Source: Elymus sibiricus
Lineage: Eukaryota; Streptophyta; Magnoliopsida; Poales; Poaceae
Assembly (NCBI GenBank): GCA_039707655.1
Contig: CM077671.1
Span: 369,769,220 to 369,833,219 of the forward strand
Direction of reading: 5' to 3'
DNA length: 64,000 nt
Under the pieces are notes generated by a model. That model was not told the DNA's origin and ran no database searches. It saw nothing but the letters and a program-made list of their open reading frames with translations. Both the position numbers and the translations under genes were made by a program. This document shows, one piece after another, positions 45,754 through 56,000 of this stretch (within the stretch, counting starts at the first letter, position 1; every line of letters starts with the position of its first letter).

Positions 45754-46473
45754 ATGACGCATACAAAGAGGATGCCCAGCGGCGCTCCAATGGAGTACGA
45801 CGAGCATCATGTGGAGACCCACATGAGGAAGACGGACCTCACGGTGGTGTACACCAACGACCCGGGCATGGTGGAGGACTCCATCGTCACTATGGAGCGG
45901 TTGCTTGATGCGGATGACAAGTACAAAGTGGTCGGCTTCGACCTCGCTTACCTCGGCGGTCGTGCCGGGCATGATCAGAAGGTTGCCGTTGCCTAGTTGT
46001 GCGTCGGCCATCACGTCCTCCTCTACCACTACTGCCTGGCCACAGTGCCTTGCGAGCATTTCACCAGGTATGTCAACAGCCCCAACTACAGGTTCGCTAC
46101 GGTGGACACCACCGACGATCCAAAGGTGCTCAAGACTTTGGGCTTGGCCTGCCAGAAGCTTGTCGACATCCGCGACCACTACAAGGTCTAGGGCAGCAAG
46201 AAGAACATGGACTCCCATGTTGACCTGGCTGAGGCCATCATCGACCCCTACTACAGAGACATGAAGACTGAGTGCGACAAGAACAAGCCTGTCTGGCACA
46301 GGGGCTGGGTGAAGAAACTGGATGAATATCACCTCCAGATCGCGGCCAAGCAAGCGTACACTTGCTACAAGATGTTCAGGCGGATCGTTGACATGAGGAA
46401 GTGCCTCCTACCCGAAGACGACGCGAGATCGAGCCACAAGCAGAGTGGTGGAGGCAAGCGTCACAGGAAGTAG
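45754..46473 (+). pseudogene. WRN/DnaQ-like 3'-5' exonuclease, copy B (broken, active site changed)
   Basis: One 240-codon frame is interrupted only by TAG at 45994 and TAG at 46189. It aligns with copy A throughout: 'LTVVYTNDP', 'KYKVVGFDL', 'GHDQKVAVA', 'RFATVDTTDD', 'GLACQKLVDI', 'RRIVDMRKCL'. The exo I Glu is replaced (FDLAY instead of FDLEY), and exo III reads 'IAAKQAYTCY' with both the Tyr and the Asp of YAAKDAY lost. Even without the stops it would be expected to be catalytically dead. The TAG at 45994 stands where copy A has CAG, a direct C to T change. It has a basic tail (GGGKRHRK). Upstream it has a different N-terminus from copy A. Confidence 0.75.
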
Positions 46474-46550
46474 ATGATTTGATGATAGTTGCTCATACTC
46501 CTTCTACGCCGAAATATTTGTAGTTTTAGAGGGATAAGTTTATTATGCAT

Positions 46551-46745
46551 GTAATAGTTTATTGAGGTGTGTGTGCCAATGTTATGTGTGTAGTCACTTA
46601 TGTATTTGGATGCTTAATTAGGTTATGGCAATCATGTTGTTATGTGTGTAATTGTTTATTGAGGTGTGCCAATGTTATATGTGTAGTCACTTATGTATTT
46701 GGATGTTTAATTTGGATCTGCAATCATGTTGTTCTAAACAGAAGC
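46551..46745. repeat. ~97-bp tandem duplication in the 3' flank of copy B
   Basis: 'gtaatagtttattgaggtgtg' at 46551 and 'gtaattgtttattgaggtgtg' at 46648 head two units sharing 'tgtgtagtcacttatgta' and 'caatcatgttgtt'. It is non-coding and resembles the 3' flank of copy A (45112-45290). Confidence 0.75.
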
Positions 46746-46849
46746 ATATATGTTTGTGGGTAGATTGAGCAAATCACATCGCATGCGGAATAAACAACCA
46801 AATCTGTCGGTGATGATTTCATCAGTCGCTGATAGTTCTTTATCCGGAA

Positions 46850-47483
46850 CCGTTTGCCCACAACACATCCGAATGGCCTGTGTATGTTGTACATCACACA
46901 CATCTTGATCTGAGCAACCGTTTGCGTTATTTTTTCTTATCGCACACAGTTCATCCCAGTGGCATGTATGCTGTCTATCACACACATCTTGATCTGAGCA
47001 ACCGTTTGTGTTATTTTTGCTTATCGCACACAGTTCATCCCAGTGGCCTGTATGCTGTCTATGACACACATCTTGATCTATGTAACCGTTTATGTTATCT
47101 TATCTCATCACAAATAGTTCATCCGAATGACATGTATGCCATCTATCGCAAACGTAATCATCTGCACAATCGCTTGTGTTCTGCTGGATCAACGCAAACA
47201 GTTTGTCAGGGTGAACTATATGTCGTACATCACACACACTTGCACTTTTCTAACCGTTTGCGCTATATTGTCCAATCACAAACAGTTTATCTGGACCAAC
47301 TGTTTGCCACATATTGCACACGCAACTTTTTTTGGGATCGTATTTGATGAACCCGTCATCGCACACAGTTCGCATCATTAGCGATAGAGCTATAACTATA
47401 CCGTTTGCGATTTGGTCATCGCACATAGTTTCGTCGAAGGGTCTGTGATTGATGTGTCGTCTTTGGACCATTCTGTAGTAGTG
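46850..47483. repeat. CACTA right subterminal tandem repeats (~84-bp unit) and terminus
   Basis: 'tcatcccagtggc' recurs at 46951 and 47035, with a related copy 84 bp earlier and looser units to about 47460. Each unit holds 'cgcacacagtt' and 'gcaaccgtttg', the same motif pair as at the left end. The terminus is 'attctgtagtagtg'. ORFs across it are repeat artefacts. Confidence 0.8.
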
Positions 47484-47702
47484 AAATATAGGTTTTTGTA
47501 ATGTGAAATAATAAAAACAACAAGGTAACAAGCGATAAAAAGCGAGTAAAACGATGTCTCAATGCTTAGAAATGAGGCCTAGGGTTCGTACTTTCGCGAG
47601 TGCAATCTCTCAACATGACAAACATAATTGAATCATATAACAATCCCTCAAAGTGCGACAAAGAATCACTCCAAAGTCTCTATTTCTATCGGAGAACATT
47701 AC
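47484..47702 (-). mobile_element. Gypsy LTR, part 2
   Basis: Continues the minus-strand LTR interrupted at 33845 ('ataggtttttgtaatgtgaaa', 'aggcctagggttcgtactttc', 'caatctctcaacat'). A deletion joins 'cactccaaagt' to 'tttctatcggagaacat', after which homology stops. Confidence 0.8.
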
Positions 47703-48535
47703 TAAGTAGTGGTAAAGTCATAGAGTAAGTAATTTCTTATGTTATGATATGTGGCAATAGTGGGAAAGTCGCAGAGTAAGTAATATTTATGATACACAAT
47801 AAATAGTCGAATAATAGGCAAAACGATAGTAGTGGCAAGTGCATTGTCTCGCCCGCCACTGTTAATACAACTACATGTGACGGGCTCAATCTAGAGCTTG
47901 CCATAGGTACTTTGCTTCATTCTGATTGGTCAAAACGACGCTACCACAGATTGATGACGTCGCTCACATCTGCGTGTCCACACCCATCTGTGCTTCTTCT
48001 AAATGGTGGAGATGGAAGGAGCCACACAGTTATCGACCACATCCAACGTGCGTGGTGGATCATGTGGGTGCCGTGAGGGATCCGGTTAGGTGGCGGATCT
48101 AGGGGTCACAACGCCCCTGGTGGCGTATCTAACAGGCTCGTGGCGGCGAATCGAGCGGGCGTCTGTGCTGCGGTGGATCAAGCGGGCGTGCGCGCGACGG
48201 TGGATCCACGGGGCTTGCGTGTGATGGTGGATCCAGTGTGCGCGGGGTGGAGCACCGCTGTTGCGCCGCCGGCTGACGCATTTTTTTATTTTCTAAAATT
48301 ATACCGGCGACAGGTGAATATTGATGCCCACCATTGGTAGTGTGTGTCGTTAGTGCCGTTAGCGTGGATTACTAGTGGCGGGCACTAGGTAAAGCCTGTC
48401 ACTGGTAGGTCATTACCAGTGGTGGGCGAGCGCCCGCCACTGATGCCATGTAGAAGTGGCGGGCGCCCCTGAGAGCCTTGTTCGCCACTGCTGGGCTTTT
48501 TTCCATCCTCCACTATTAGCCATTCCTACAGTAGT
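47703..48535. mobile_element. CACTA remnant with 'agtggcgggc' subterminal repeats
   Basis: The right end 'ccattcctacagtagtg' (reverse complement CACTACTGTAGGAATGG) is a CACTA terminus. 'gcccgccactg' and 'agtggcgggcg' repeats cluster at 47850 and at 48370-48500. In between, 'ggtggatcca.cggg' repeats several times. No transposase is present, and the left terminus is not evident. Confidence 0.65.
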
Positions 48536-49074
48536 GTTTAATTGTTTGTATATGTATTGCATACTGAACATGGATTGAATATTACGAACGTAATTTCATG
48601 TTAAAATATGGTGCATTTTCATTTGTGCTGTAACATAAAAACCTGACAGCAATTGTGTCGGCTAAGAAGGCCATGTGTATGCAACCTGTGCTCCCCTAGT
48701 AAGTCCTTTGTCATCAGCCTGTAGAAGGCCAATAACCGAGTACTTTTCCGTCTGCCTGCTTGATGGCAAATTTCTCAGCTCTTTGCCCTCTGCAGGCATA
48801 CGGCAAACTACTTGACACTGTTCGTTAGGGCACGAGGCCGTCAGGTGATTTTCTATGCCATCAGACCTGTAATGGTTGACGATAAATGTGACATACTGAT
48901 GACAAAGACTTTGCCGTTAGCCCGATAGAAAGCTGACAACAAAGTTTGTCTTTGTCGATTGTCCTTTGCATACACTCTTTGTCATCAGCTGACGGATGAC
49001 AAACTCTTTGCCATTAAGATATCAGTGTTTGCCACATGTGATTGGCCGACGCAAATTACCTTATTCCTGTAGTG
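48536..49074. mobile_element. CACTA terminal fragment with 'tttgccgt' motifs
   Basis: It ends in 'attaccttattcctgtagtg' (reverse complement CACTACAGGAATAAGG), and carries 'tttgtcatcagc', 'tttgccgttag' and 'gatgacaaac' repeats. The termini resemble those of the CACTA starting at 53099 (CACTACTGGAATCAGG), so the two ends are from related families. Confidence 0.65.
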
Positions 49075-50190
49075 GTGTTGTCCTTTTGCTGACTTGTGCT
49101 TGTTGTATTTATTCCTTGGTTGAACTTATGAAAGATCAAAACATTTCCTTATTTCTTTGCTCTTGTATTTGTTCCTTCTTTTGTTTTTATGTTTATTCAT
49201 AGTTGCCCCTTGTGCTTCCTTAAAAAACAAAAAGGTTGCATTCGTTCTTCTTTTGTTTTTCTTATAATATTTTGAAAACAACACCTTTCTTGTTTATTTG
49301 GTTTTTCTTGTTATTCTAAGAAGTTTGAGAAAATAACCAAAACACTTCCCTCTTTCTCCCTTTCGTCTCGCTTCTTATGCCATCGAAACACACAAAAAAG
49401 AATTGGTTTTGCTCTTCGCCTCGTTTGCTTTCCTTCTTGGTTCTTTTTGGTTTTTTCCTTGGTTGTTTTTTAGTCTTGTGCTTTTTCTTTGCCTCTTATC
49501 TTTTTGTAAAAACAAAATTCTAAAACTATTTCTCTTCCTTGTTCTTTTCTTTCTCTACTGCAATTTATGGTTCTTATTTGCTTTTGAAATACTTTTCACT
49601 TGCTTCTTCTTTCTTTTATATATGTTCCTTTATTTAGGTCAACCTAGAAAACACAAAATATTTATTTTCTTATTTGTACAGTTGTTTTGCTTTGCAGAAG
49701 ATCACTCCTAGTACATGCCCCTAGTTGCACTTGCTTATTACATTTTCAATGATTCATCGGAGCAAGTGGACAATAATGATGAAACTTGACGAGTGATCGT
49801 GATGGGAAAGCCGGTATGATCATCTTACTCAATACTTGTGTATGTTTTATCAAGGCGCTTTAATTATAATATCATGAATTTATATGCATGTATATTGTGA
49901 GAGGGTAGACCGTTTGTGCTTTCTCATGCTAAAATCTTTCTTGAGGATCATGCAAATATATGGTAGCAATTGGGATGAGTTCAGTTTTGAAAAATCTTGC
50001 TAATTGAGTATCTCCCTTTAGAGTCTCAGTGATTGACATGGCACATGTTTATATATGCAAAATTATTCAATAATTGAGCCTCCTTGATGTAAAAAATTTA
50101 AAATTATCATTACGCATCAGCTGCACTAAATTTTAATTGTTCACAATGCATGATTATGATCTCTAGACCCCCCTGGTTGGTCGCTTTTAA
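49075..50190. other. T-rich low-complexity sequence, no gene
   Basis: A long region of 'ttctttg', 'tttgttttt' and similar runs. The 102-aa ORF at 49403-49711 is Phe/Leu-rich only because of the T-richness and is rejected as a gene. Confidence 0.4.
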
Positions 50191-51120
50191 TCTTTACTAG
50201 AAGGGCAATGCGCGCTTTGCCGCGCCGCTTATATTCTTGAGGTTCTACATGTTTTATATAATTGTTTTGAAGTTGTGAAAAATATTTACGTATTAGTTGG
50301 TTTGGCGTGCGGCGATACAAGGAAGTGCATTTTTTATCAGATATGCTACTCCTATGGACAGACTTTACGAAATCATGCTTAGAGATGGATGTGTCAATTT
50401 ATGGTCAGAGATTAAGAAAAAAGTGGGCCAACGTTGCAAATTGGGGAAGTGATTGATGGAAAAATGTTTGGTATGACCAATCCGTAGTGAATTGTTCGTG
50501 AGTTTATTATCATTTTCTTTTTTATTGTGGTGTTTGGGTGGATTTTTCTGACCGTGTGATTGGAGGACGCATTTTAAATAGTACAAAAACTTGAGAAAGT
50601 TACTTGCGTTGTTGGACACGTGTGTTACGCTAGTGCTAAACGTGTCATGAGCGACACTTTTGTTTTGTCACCTATTCATCGCAAGATCCCACCACGAAGC
50701 CAGGGTGAATGACCCAATCAATTATGTATATAATCTAAATTGAAAAGTTGAATGAGGGGCTTTGAAACGGGATAGCTTAACGAAGTGAGAGATTTGATTG
50801 CCACAACAATGGATTGACGAAGTCAAAATCAAGGATTGACTAAAGAAGCTTTAAAATTAGGGAGCATAGTGTGATAAAAAAGTGAATGAGAGAGCTCATT
50901 GTGAAATTGTTGACTCGGTCAAAATTGGATGACCCAACTCCAAATTGAGACCTCAATCGATTGTGAGGCATTAAAAAAATAGAAGCTTAGTGTTATAGGG
51001 GATTAAAATAATTGAGTGAAAAATTGTTGACCCAGTCAAAATCGGTGACCCAATTCCAAATTGATGACCTCAATTGAATGACAAGCCTCCAATTCTAGGA
51101 GGATTAGTGATATAGTATAT
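50191..51120. mobile_element. Unclassified non-autonomous element with a ~118-bp tandem duplication
   Basis: It begins 'tctttactagaagggcaatgcgc', a start type seen in grass Helitron-like or unclassified elements. Near the right side two tandem units carry 'attgttgac.c.gtcaaaat' (50907 and 51025), 'gacccaa.tccaaattga' and 'cctcaat'. A short hairpin 'cctccaattctaggagg' lies near 51088. No coding region is present, and the class is uncertain. Confidence 0.35.
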
Positions 51121-51654
51121 TGCTATCCTACACCTATACTAAGAGGGAATGTTACTTGTACATGCTCTTACCTTCACCAATTATTGCAAGAGAGGCAACC
51201 ATACCTTCCTAGAAATGGCTGAAGATTGATCTGATGTTGCACGCATTTTTGTTGCCAGTGTTTAGGGTTTGGGAAGTACAATTTTCTACTCTCTCTGTAA
51301 TGGCCCCCTTTTAAATTCAATAAATAAAAAGAAGAGCTCAAATAAAGCTCCACATAAAGCTTCAAAGCCACGAGCCCAAAGTCCCAAATAAATTAAAGTT
51401 CTAAGTCCTGAAGATTGTGAAATTATTCTTCCGAGTCATTAAACACCCAAAGAAACTCTCAAACCCACGTCATCACAAGTGTGATATTTTAACAAAATTA
51501 AGCTCATGGTAATCCCTGCTTTGATCTTTGAAGGGTCCGGCTGTTATTTTTTAGTCGACTCATTCTATGGTTCCTTAAGCATCAACCCAGCAAGAACCTA
51601 GAAATCATTGTTAGTGTAACATGCATTCTGTAGCAGTTAAAGGTGATTACATGT
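51121..51654. other. Unclassified sequence
   Basis: No gene or transposon end was recognised. The minus-strand 65-aa ORF at 51174-51371 lacks a domain. Confidence 0.3.
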
Positions 51655-51972
51655 CACTGGTAGAAAATGGGCCATCAGTCTCGGTTCTGAATGGCCTTTA
51701 GTCCCGGTTCTTCAACCGGGACAAATCAATCGGGACCAAAGGCCCTCACTTTTAGTCCCAGTTGGGTTACGACCCGGGTCTAAAGGGGCTCCACGTGGCC
51801 GCTGTCGGGCGCCCAGGCAAGGGGGGCTTTAGTCCCGGTTGGTAACACCAACCGGGACTGAGCGGCAGTGTTTCATTTTGTGTTTTCATTTTATTTTATA
51901 ATATATTGTATTTTCACGCGGTTACACATATTAATGTTGTATATATTATGAAAGAATAACATCCAACATCAA

Positions 51973-52029
51973 TACAAATTAGATGGATGCAATAGACCAA
52001 GTTGGTCTATTGCATCCATCTAATTTGTA
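51973..52029. repeat. Perfect 57-bp palindrome (28-bp arms, 1-bp centre)
   Basis: The left arm 51973-52000 ('tacaaattagatggatgcaa' onward) is exactly the reverse complement of 52002-52029, with a single G between. The outward extension is imperfect. Perfect arms in an otherwise decayed element imply a recent inverted duplication or selection for a hairpin. Confidence 0.95.
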
Positions 52030-52174
52030 CTGGTATATGTCATATAACAACTCATCATCATCTTAATCAACTCTTCATCGTTCTAGGTAAAATAACAAAA
52101 AAAGGTGAACTCCTCATCATTCTGGTTGTTACCATACTAGCAAGTGATCAAGTTATCATAAGTTAGAAACACTA

Positions 52175-53098
52175 CTACTGCTCTCTCCTAGGTAAGATAG
52201 CATAAAAAAGGTGAACTCCTGCATCCCCCCATTGAAGAATACAGATCAACCTATCTCCAACTTGTGGCTTGCGCAAGTGATAGTCCTCAAGTGGTTGCCT
52301 GGGTGCTTTTATTGCCTTGCTCTATCCTTTTATTGTTAGGATGCGTGGACTTCGAGATATTTTGAATTTACCAGCGTAACTCAACGGCATTGGTCGTAAA
52401 CTAACCATATGCAAATCACCTTTGGTAAACATCCATTTAGGCACAGTCTCTGGCGAGAGTACCTGTTGAAGAACATAGGTTATAATAACATAGTTAGTAA
52501 ACTAGTGACACAAGAGTATATGGACTAATGACATAAGAGTAAAAAAGTTCTTACAAAGTTGTCTCTAGTGATGTTATAAGGGTTCAACTTGTGCACTAGT
52601 GGCACATATCCATGATAAATGTTGCCAGCATGTAAATTCTATTATGATGCTGAACATCATGAATAAATGAGATGAGATGATCTTTCTCCAAACAAGTAAG
52701 ATTGGAGTCATAACTGTAGTAGGTCCGATCAATTATCTGTCGGGTAGTTCTTGTAGCATGAAAATAAGCTGATAATTAAAAATAAATAAATTTAGTCTGG
52801 ATGAGTACCAAATTAATACTTTTCAATAATCAATATAAATTACCTAAGAAATCTGTTGACAAACGCACCTGGAGGTAGAACTGGAATCAAGTCATCCGCA
52901 TGCACCCAAATTTCTATATTATTATCACGAACATCGTCATTACCAAGATCGAAGGTAATTTTGATGTCCTCATCCAACCCATACGCCTTGCAAAATGCTC
53001 TCCAATTAGAACAACCAAAATATGTGTGATCTTCGTTATTTTTCACCTTAACAACAAAAGTGTAATGCTCCGTTCTTAGGTGAGCTATCTTAAGCTCT
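52175..53098 (-). pseudogene. B3-like DNA-binding gene in the second CACTA (5'-truncated)
   Basis: On the minus strand, the first visible exon starts at the insertion point 53098 and reads 'RTEHYTFVVKVKNNEDHTYF', 'GCSNWRAFCKAYGLDEDIKI', 'TFDLGN', the C-terminal half of a B3 fold (W-x-x-F...L-x-x-x-x...F). A second domain start follows: 'YGYVPLVHKLNPY' with 'NITRDNF' near 52560-52600, a GT donor, an AG acceptor at 52463-52465, then 'VLSPETVPKWMFTKGDLHMV' to a stop at 52175-52177. A TAG at 52322-52324 breaks it. The 5' end was removed by the CACTA inserted at 53099. It is transcribed toward the nearby left TIR, like the B3-like gene in the 33846 element. Confidence 0.6.
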
Positions 53099-56000
53099 CA
53101 CTACTGGAATCAGGTACTTTGCCGTCTGCCATAGCGGACGGCAAAGGGTAGGACCACCGACGGCAAAGCCTTTGCCGTCCGGCAGCAGACGGCCAAATTT
53201 CCGGCACTGAGAACCCCGGTAAAGGAGGGCTTTGCCGTCTGCCTTTGTACTGCGGACGGCAAAGTGTTTTTATCGTCAGGCAGCAGACGGCAAAGCGACT
53301 GGACGGTGTAAACTTGAGTTAACCCCGTTAGTGGCTAACGGAGCCTTTGCCGTCTGCCAACCTCTCCTTTGCCGTCCGCTCCTCATTTGCCGTCCGCCCC
53401 CGGCCGCAGAAAAAACTGGGGCAATATTGCCACTTTGCCGATGGCCACCGTCGGCATAGTTTCTTTGCCGTCCGCCCCCGGCCGCAGAAAAAACTGGGGC
53501 AACATTGCCACTTTGCCGATGGCCACCGTCGGCATAGTTTCTTTGCCGTCCGCCCCCGGACGGCAAATGTACCAAATAGCAGGCCTGGCACTCCCAGGGT
53601 GCACAGGTGAGTGCCACGTGTCGCCTTTGCCGTCGGTGCCGGACGGCAAAGAAACTATGCCGACAGTGGCCGTCGGCAAAGTGGCAATATTGCCCAGTTT
53701 TTTCTGTTTTTTCTTATATCCAACAATTTTCACAGGCAAAATATGCTATATATGTATATATTTCACAATAACCCTACTGATGATCATCCAACAACAAGCA
53801 CAAGCACAAGTATCCAACAAACATACCAAAACAAATGTCACATTGTTCACCATATTACAATAGTAACAAGTTTCACATATGTAGCAAGTTTAACATTGTT
53901 CATCAATACAAAATCACAAGCACTCCATCAATGCAAGCTTCCGTGAAGTGACTCTAATCTGCAAAATGGGAAATACGAAAGTTAGATGAAGAAGACTAGA
54001 ATAAGAAGAAGAAGATGAAGAAGCGGTTTTCTTCTCTCTATCTTTCTCCTCTTGTTTTCTTCTTCTTATTGCTTATTTGTGTCATTCGGGCAAAATTGGA
54101 AGAAGGATAGGTCTTTCGAGGTTTGCCTCATGGTGTGTATGGTGCGCACTCACTCACACTTGTATGGTGGTGTATGTTGGTGGACAGTACCTAACACTAA
54201 TATTTCGACAGTTGGTGATGGTCGTTTCGCCTAACACTAATATTTCAGAAGGAGTTAAGTTTGTCTTAGTGCTAAGTTTGTCTTTCTTTGAGAAAACGAG
54301 CTAAGTTTGGGGCTTACCGTCCTCGTCATCACGGAGGAGAGGCACCGCGGTTGCTCGGACCGGTTTCACCTGGAGAAGGCTGCCCTGGAGAAGGGTCGTG
54401 CGATGCGACTCCGGAGTTAAGCTGCACCAAAGATGATTTGCAATGTCTCGTTAGCATGATGACACTGAAAAGATCATTGCATTGAAATGAAACTCACCGT
54501 TGCAGCCGTGGTAATGACTGGCATCAACGGAGTGGCCTGGCCGGTCTTCTCGCACATAGTCTGCACATTTGGTTTTCATAAGTCAACGATATTCATTATT
54601 AATGAAAGGAACATTAAATGCAAGATTTGACAAATATGAAGAAGAATCTTACCACGAAGAGCTCGTAGATGGCCCGGTACGACGCATCGGACCGTGCCCT
54701 CTCCTCCTCCAACAACCTTGCCGTCCTCTCCTCCATCTCCTTCTCCTTCGCCGCCATAAGCGCCTATGTTGCCTCTCTCTCTTTCAGAATAGCAGCCTGC
54801 AACACAACTCCTCATTAGCATTGTAATCATCTTTGTTCACACACAACGTAATGAGGAAAGATATCTGAGTCCGTATAACTAACCTCGATGGCGAGCTCGA
54901 CTGGCCGTGGACGAGGCCTTATCTCAGGACAGGAGCTCGTTTGGCGCGCCTTGATCTCCCGGAGGTTGCTAGGACAACGTATAAGGCCATCTCCAATGGC
55001 GATCGAGCCATGGGGCCTCCCGCCGCCAGCTATCATCACCAGCTCTGGATCAATAGGCTCCTGGCTTGGGTTAAAGTCCTCCCCTTTCCTCGCCCACCCC
55101 TCATCTCTGTACCTCACGAGCTTGTTGTGGGAGGAGATGTTGCTGAACTTCAAGCGATCATCGAGGTCAGACTCAGAGAATGCCTTGACCTTCTTGTACG
55201 AGGCAGTATGGGCCATCGCATAGAGGTCGTACATCTGTGGCACCTCCGTTTTATTGTGATGCGCCTAAAAGAGAGAGAGAGGAACAAAGTATTAGTAAAG
55301 GGCTCAAGCTAGAATCAAGAATGAATTGCATGAACCATGAAGCTAACCACATACCTAGTTCAGACCAAACTGATTTAAGTTGGCGCTCCCTTGATGGTGT
55401 GGCACACCAACCATTTTGTTAAGCCGGTCCTTGGCATTGTTGTGGACGGATAGCCATTGTTCTGAGCACCACTCATCCACCAACGTCTCCCAACAATCCA
55501 TCATATCCGCACACCATCTCGGGGGCCCCTAAGTTAATAAAGAGATATTTGAGCGCTACGCGTAGAAATCAAATGAAGGAAACTAAGTAGAAGGCCTTAA
55601 GAATACGTAATTACCTTCATGTAACGCTCCTTCTCCATCTTCTTTCCGTGGCACGTAGACTTCTCCTTCCTAATACGCTGCGAGGCGTAGTAGTCTCAAT
55701 CAGCCTACACTCGAGCCTCGTGCCAAAAGTTTTGCAGTAGGCGCTTGCATTGCTGATCGATAACCTTTGCCGCGGCCTCCTCGTATCCCTCCTCACACCT
55801 GTAGAAGGTATGCAATCAAACGACACAACACTTATTAGTACAATAACTAGCTATTGTTGATTTTTAATTGTGTAAAGGAGAAATTACCCAAAAATGCCTG
55901 ATCACCATCTCCGCCCTCGTGTGGCACAAAACACCGTCGATCCTCTCCTCAAGCGGGGCCGGTGCAGCCAAGTAGTGCTCCCAGGTCAGTCCTAATTCTC

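Larger units (their letters stand above)
51655..53098. mobile_element. Left part of a CACTA transposon ('ttagtcccggtt' family)
   Basis: It starts CACTGGTAGAAAATGGGCC, followed by subterminal 'tttagtcccggtt' and 'aaccgggac' repeats. One pair forms a hairpin with a 13-bp stem at 51831-51859 ('agtcccggttggt' and its partner). It contains a 57-bp palindrome and a B3-like gene. It is cut at 53098 by the next CACTA, and its right end is outside the visible sequence. Confidence 0.75.

Noticed and set aside
45291..46353. ORFs of 205 aa (+) and 287 aa (-) around the exonuclease copies
   Set aside because: Neither frame carries the exonuclease motifs. They are other-frame or antisense shadows of copy B and its upstream GC-rich sequence.
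49403..49711. 102-aa hydrophobic ORF resembling a membrane protein
   Set aside because: Phe/Leu content follows from T-rich low-complexity sequence; there is no conserved domain or promoter.
53232..53863. Several ORFs across the GACGGCAAAG repeats
   Set aside because: They lie on subterminal repeats of the CACTA element and owe their length to GC-rich repetition.
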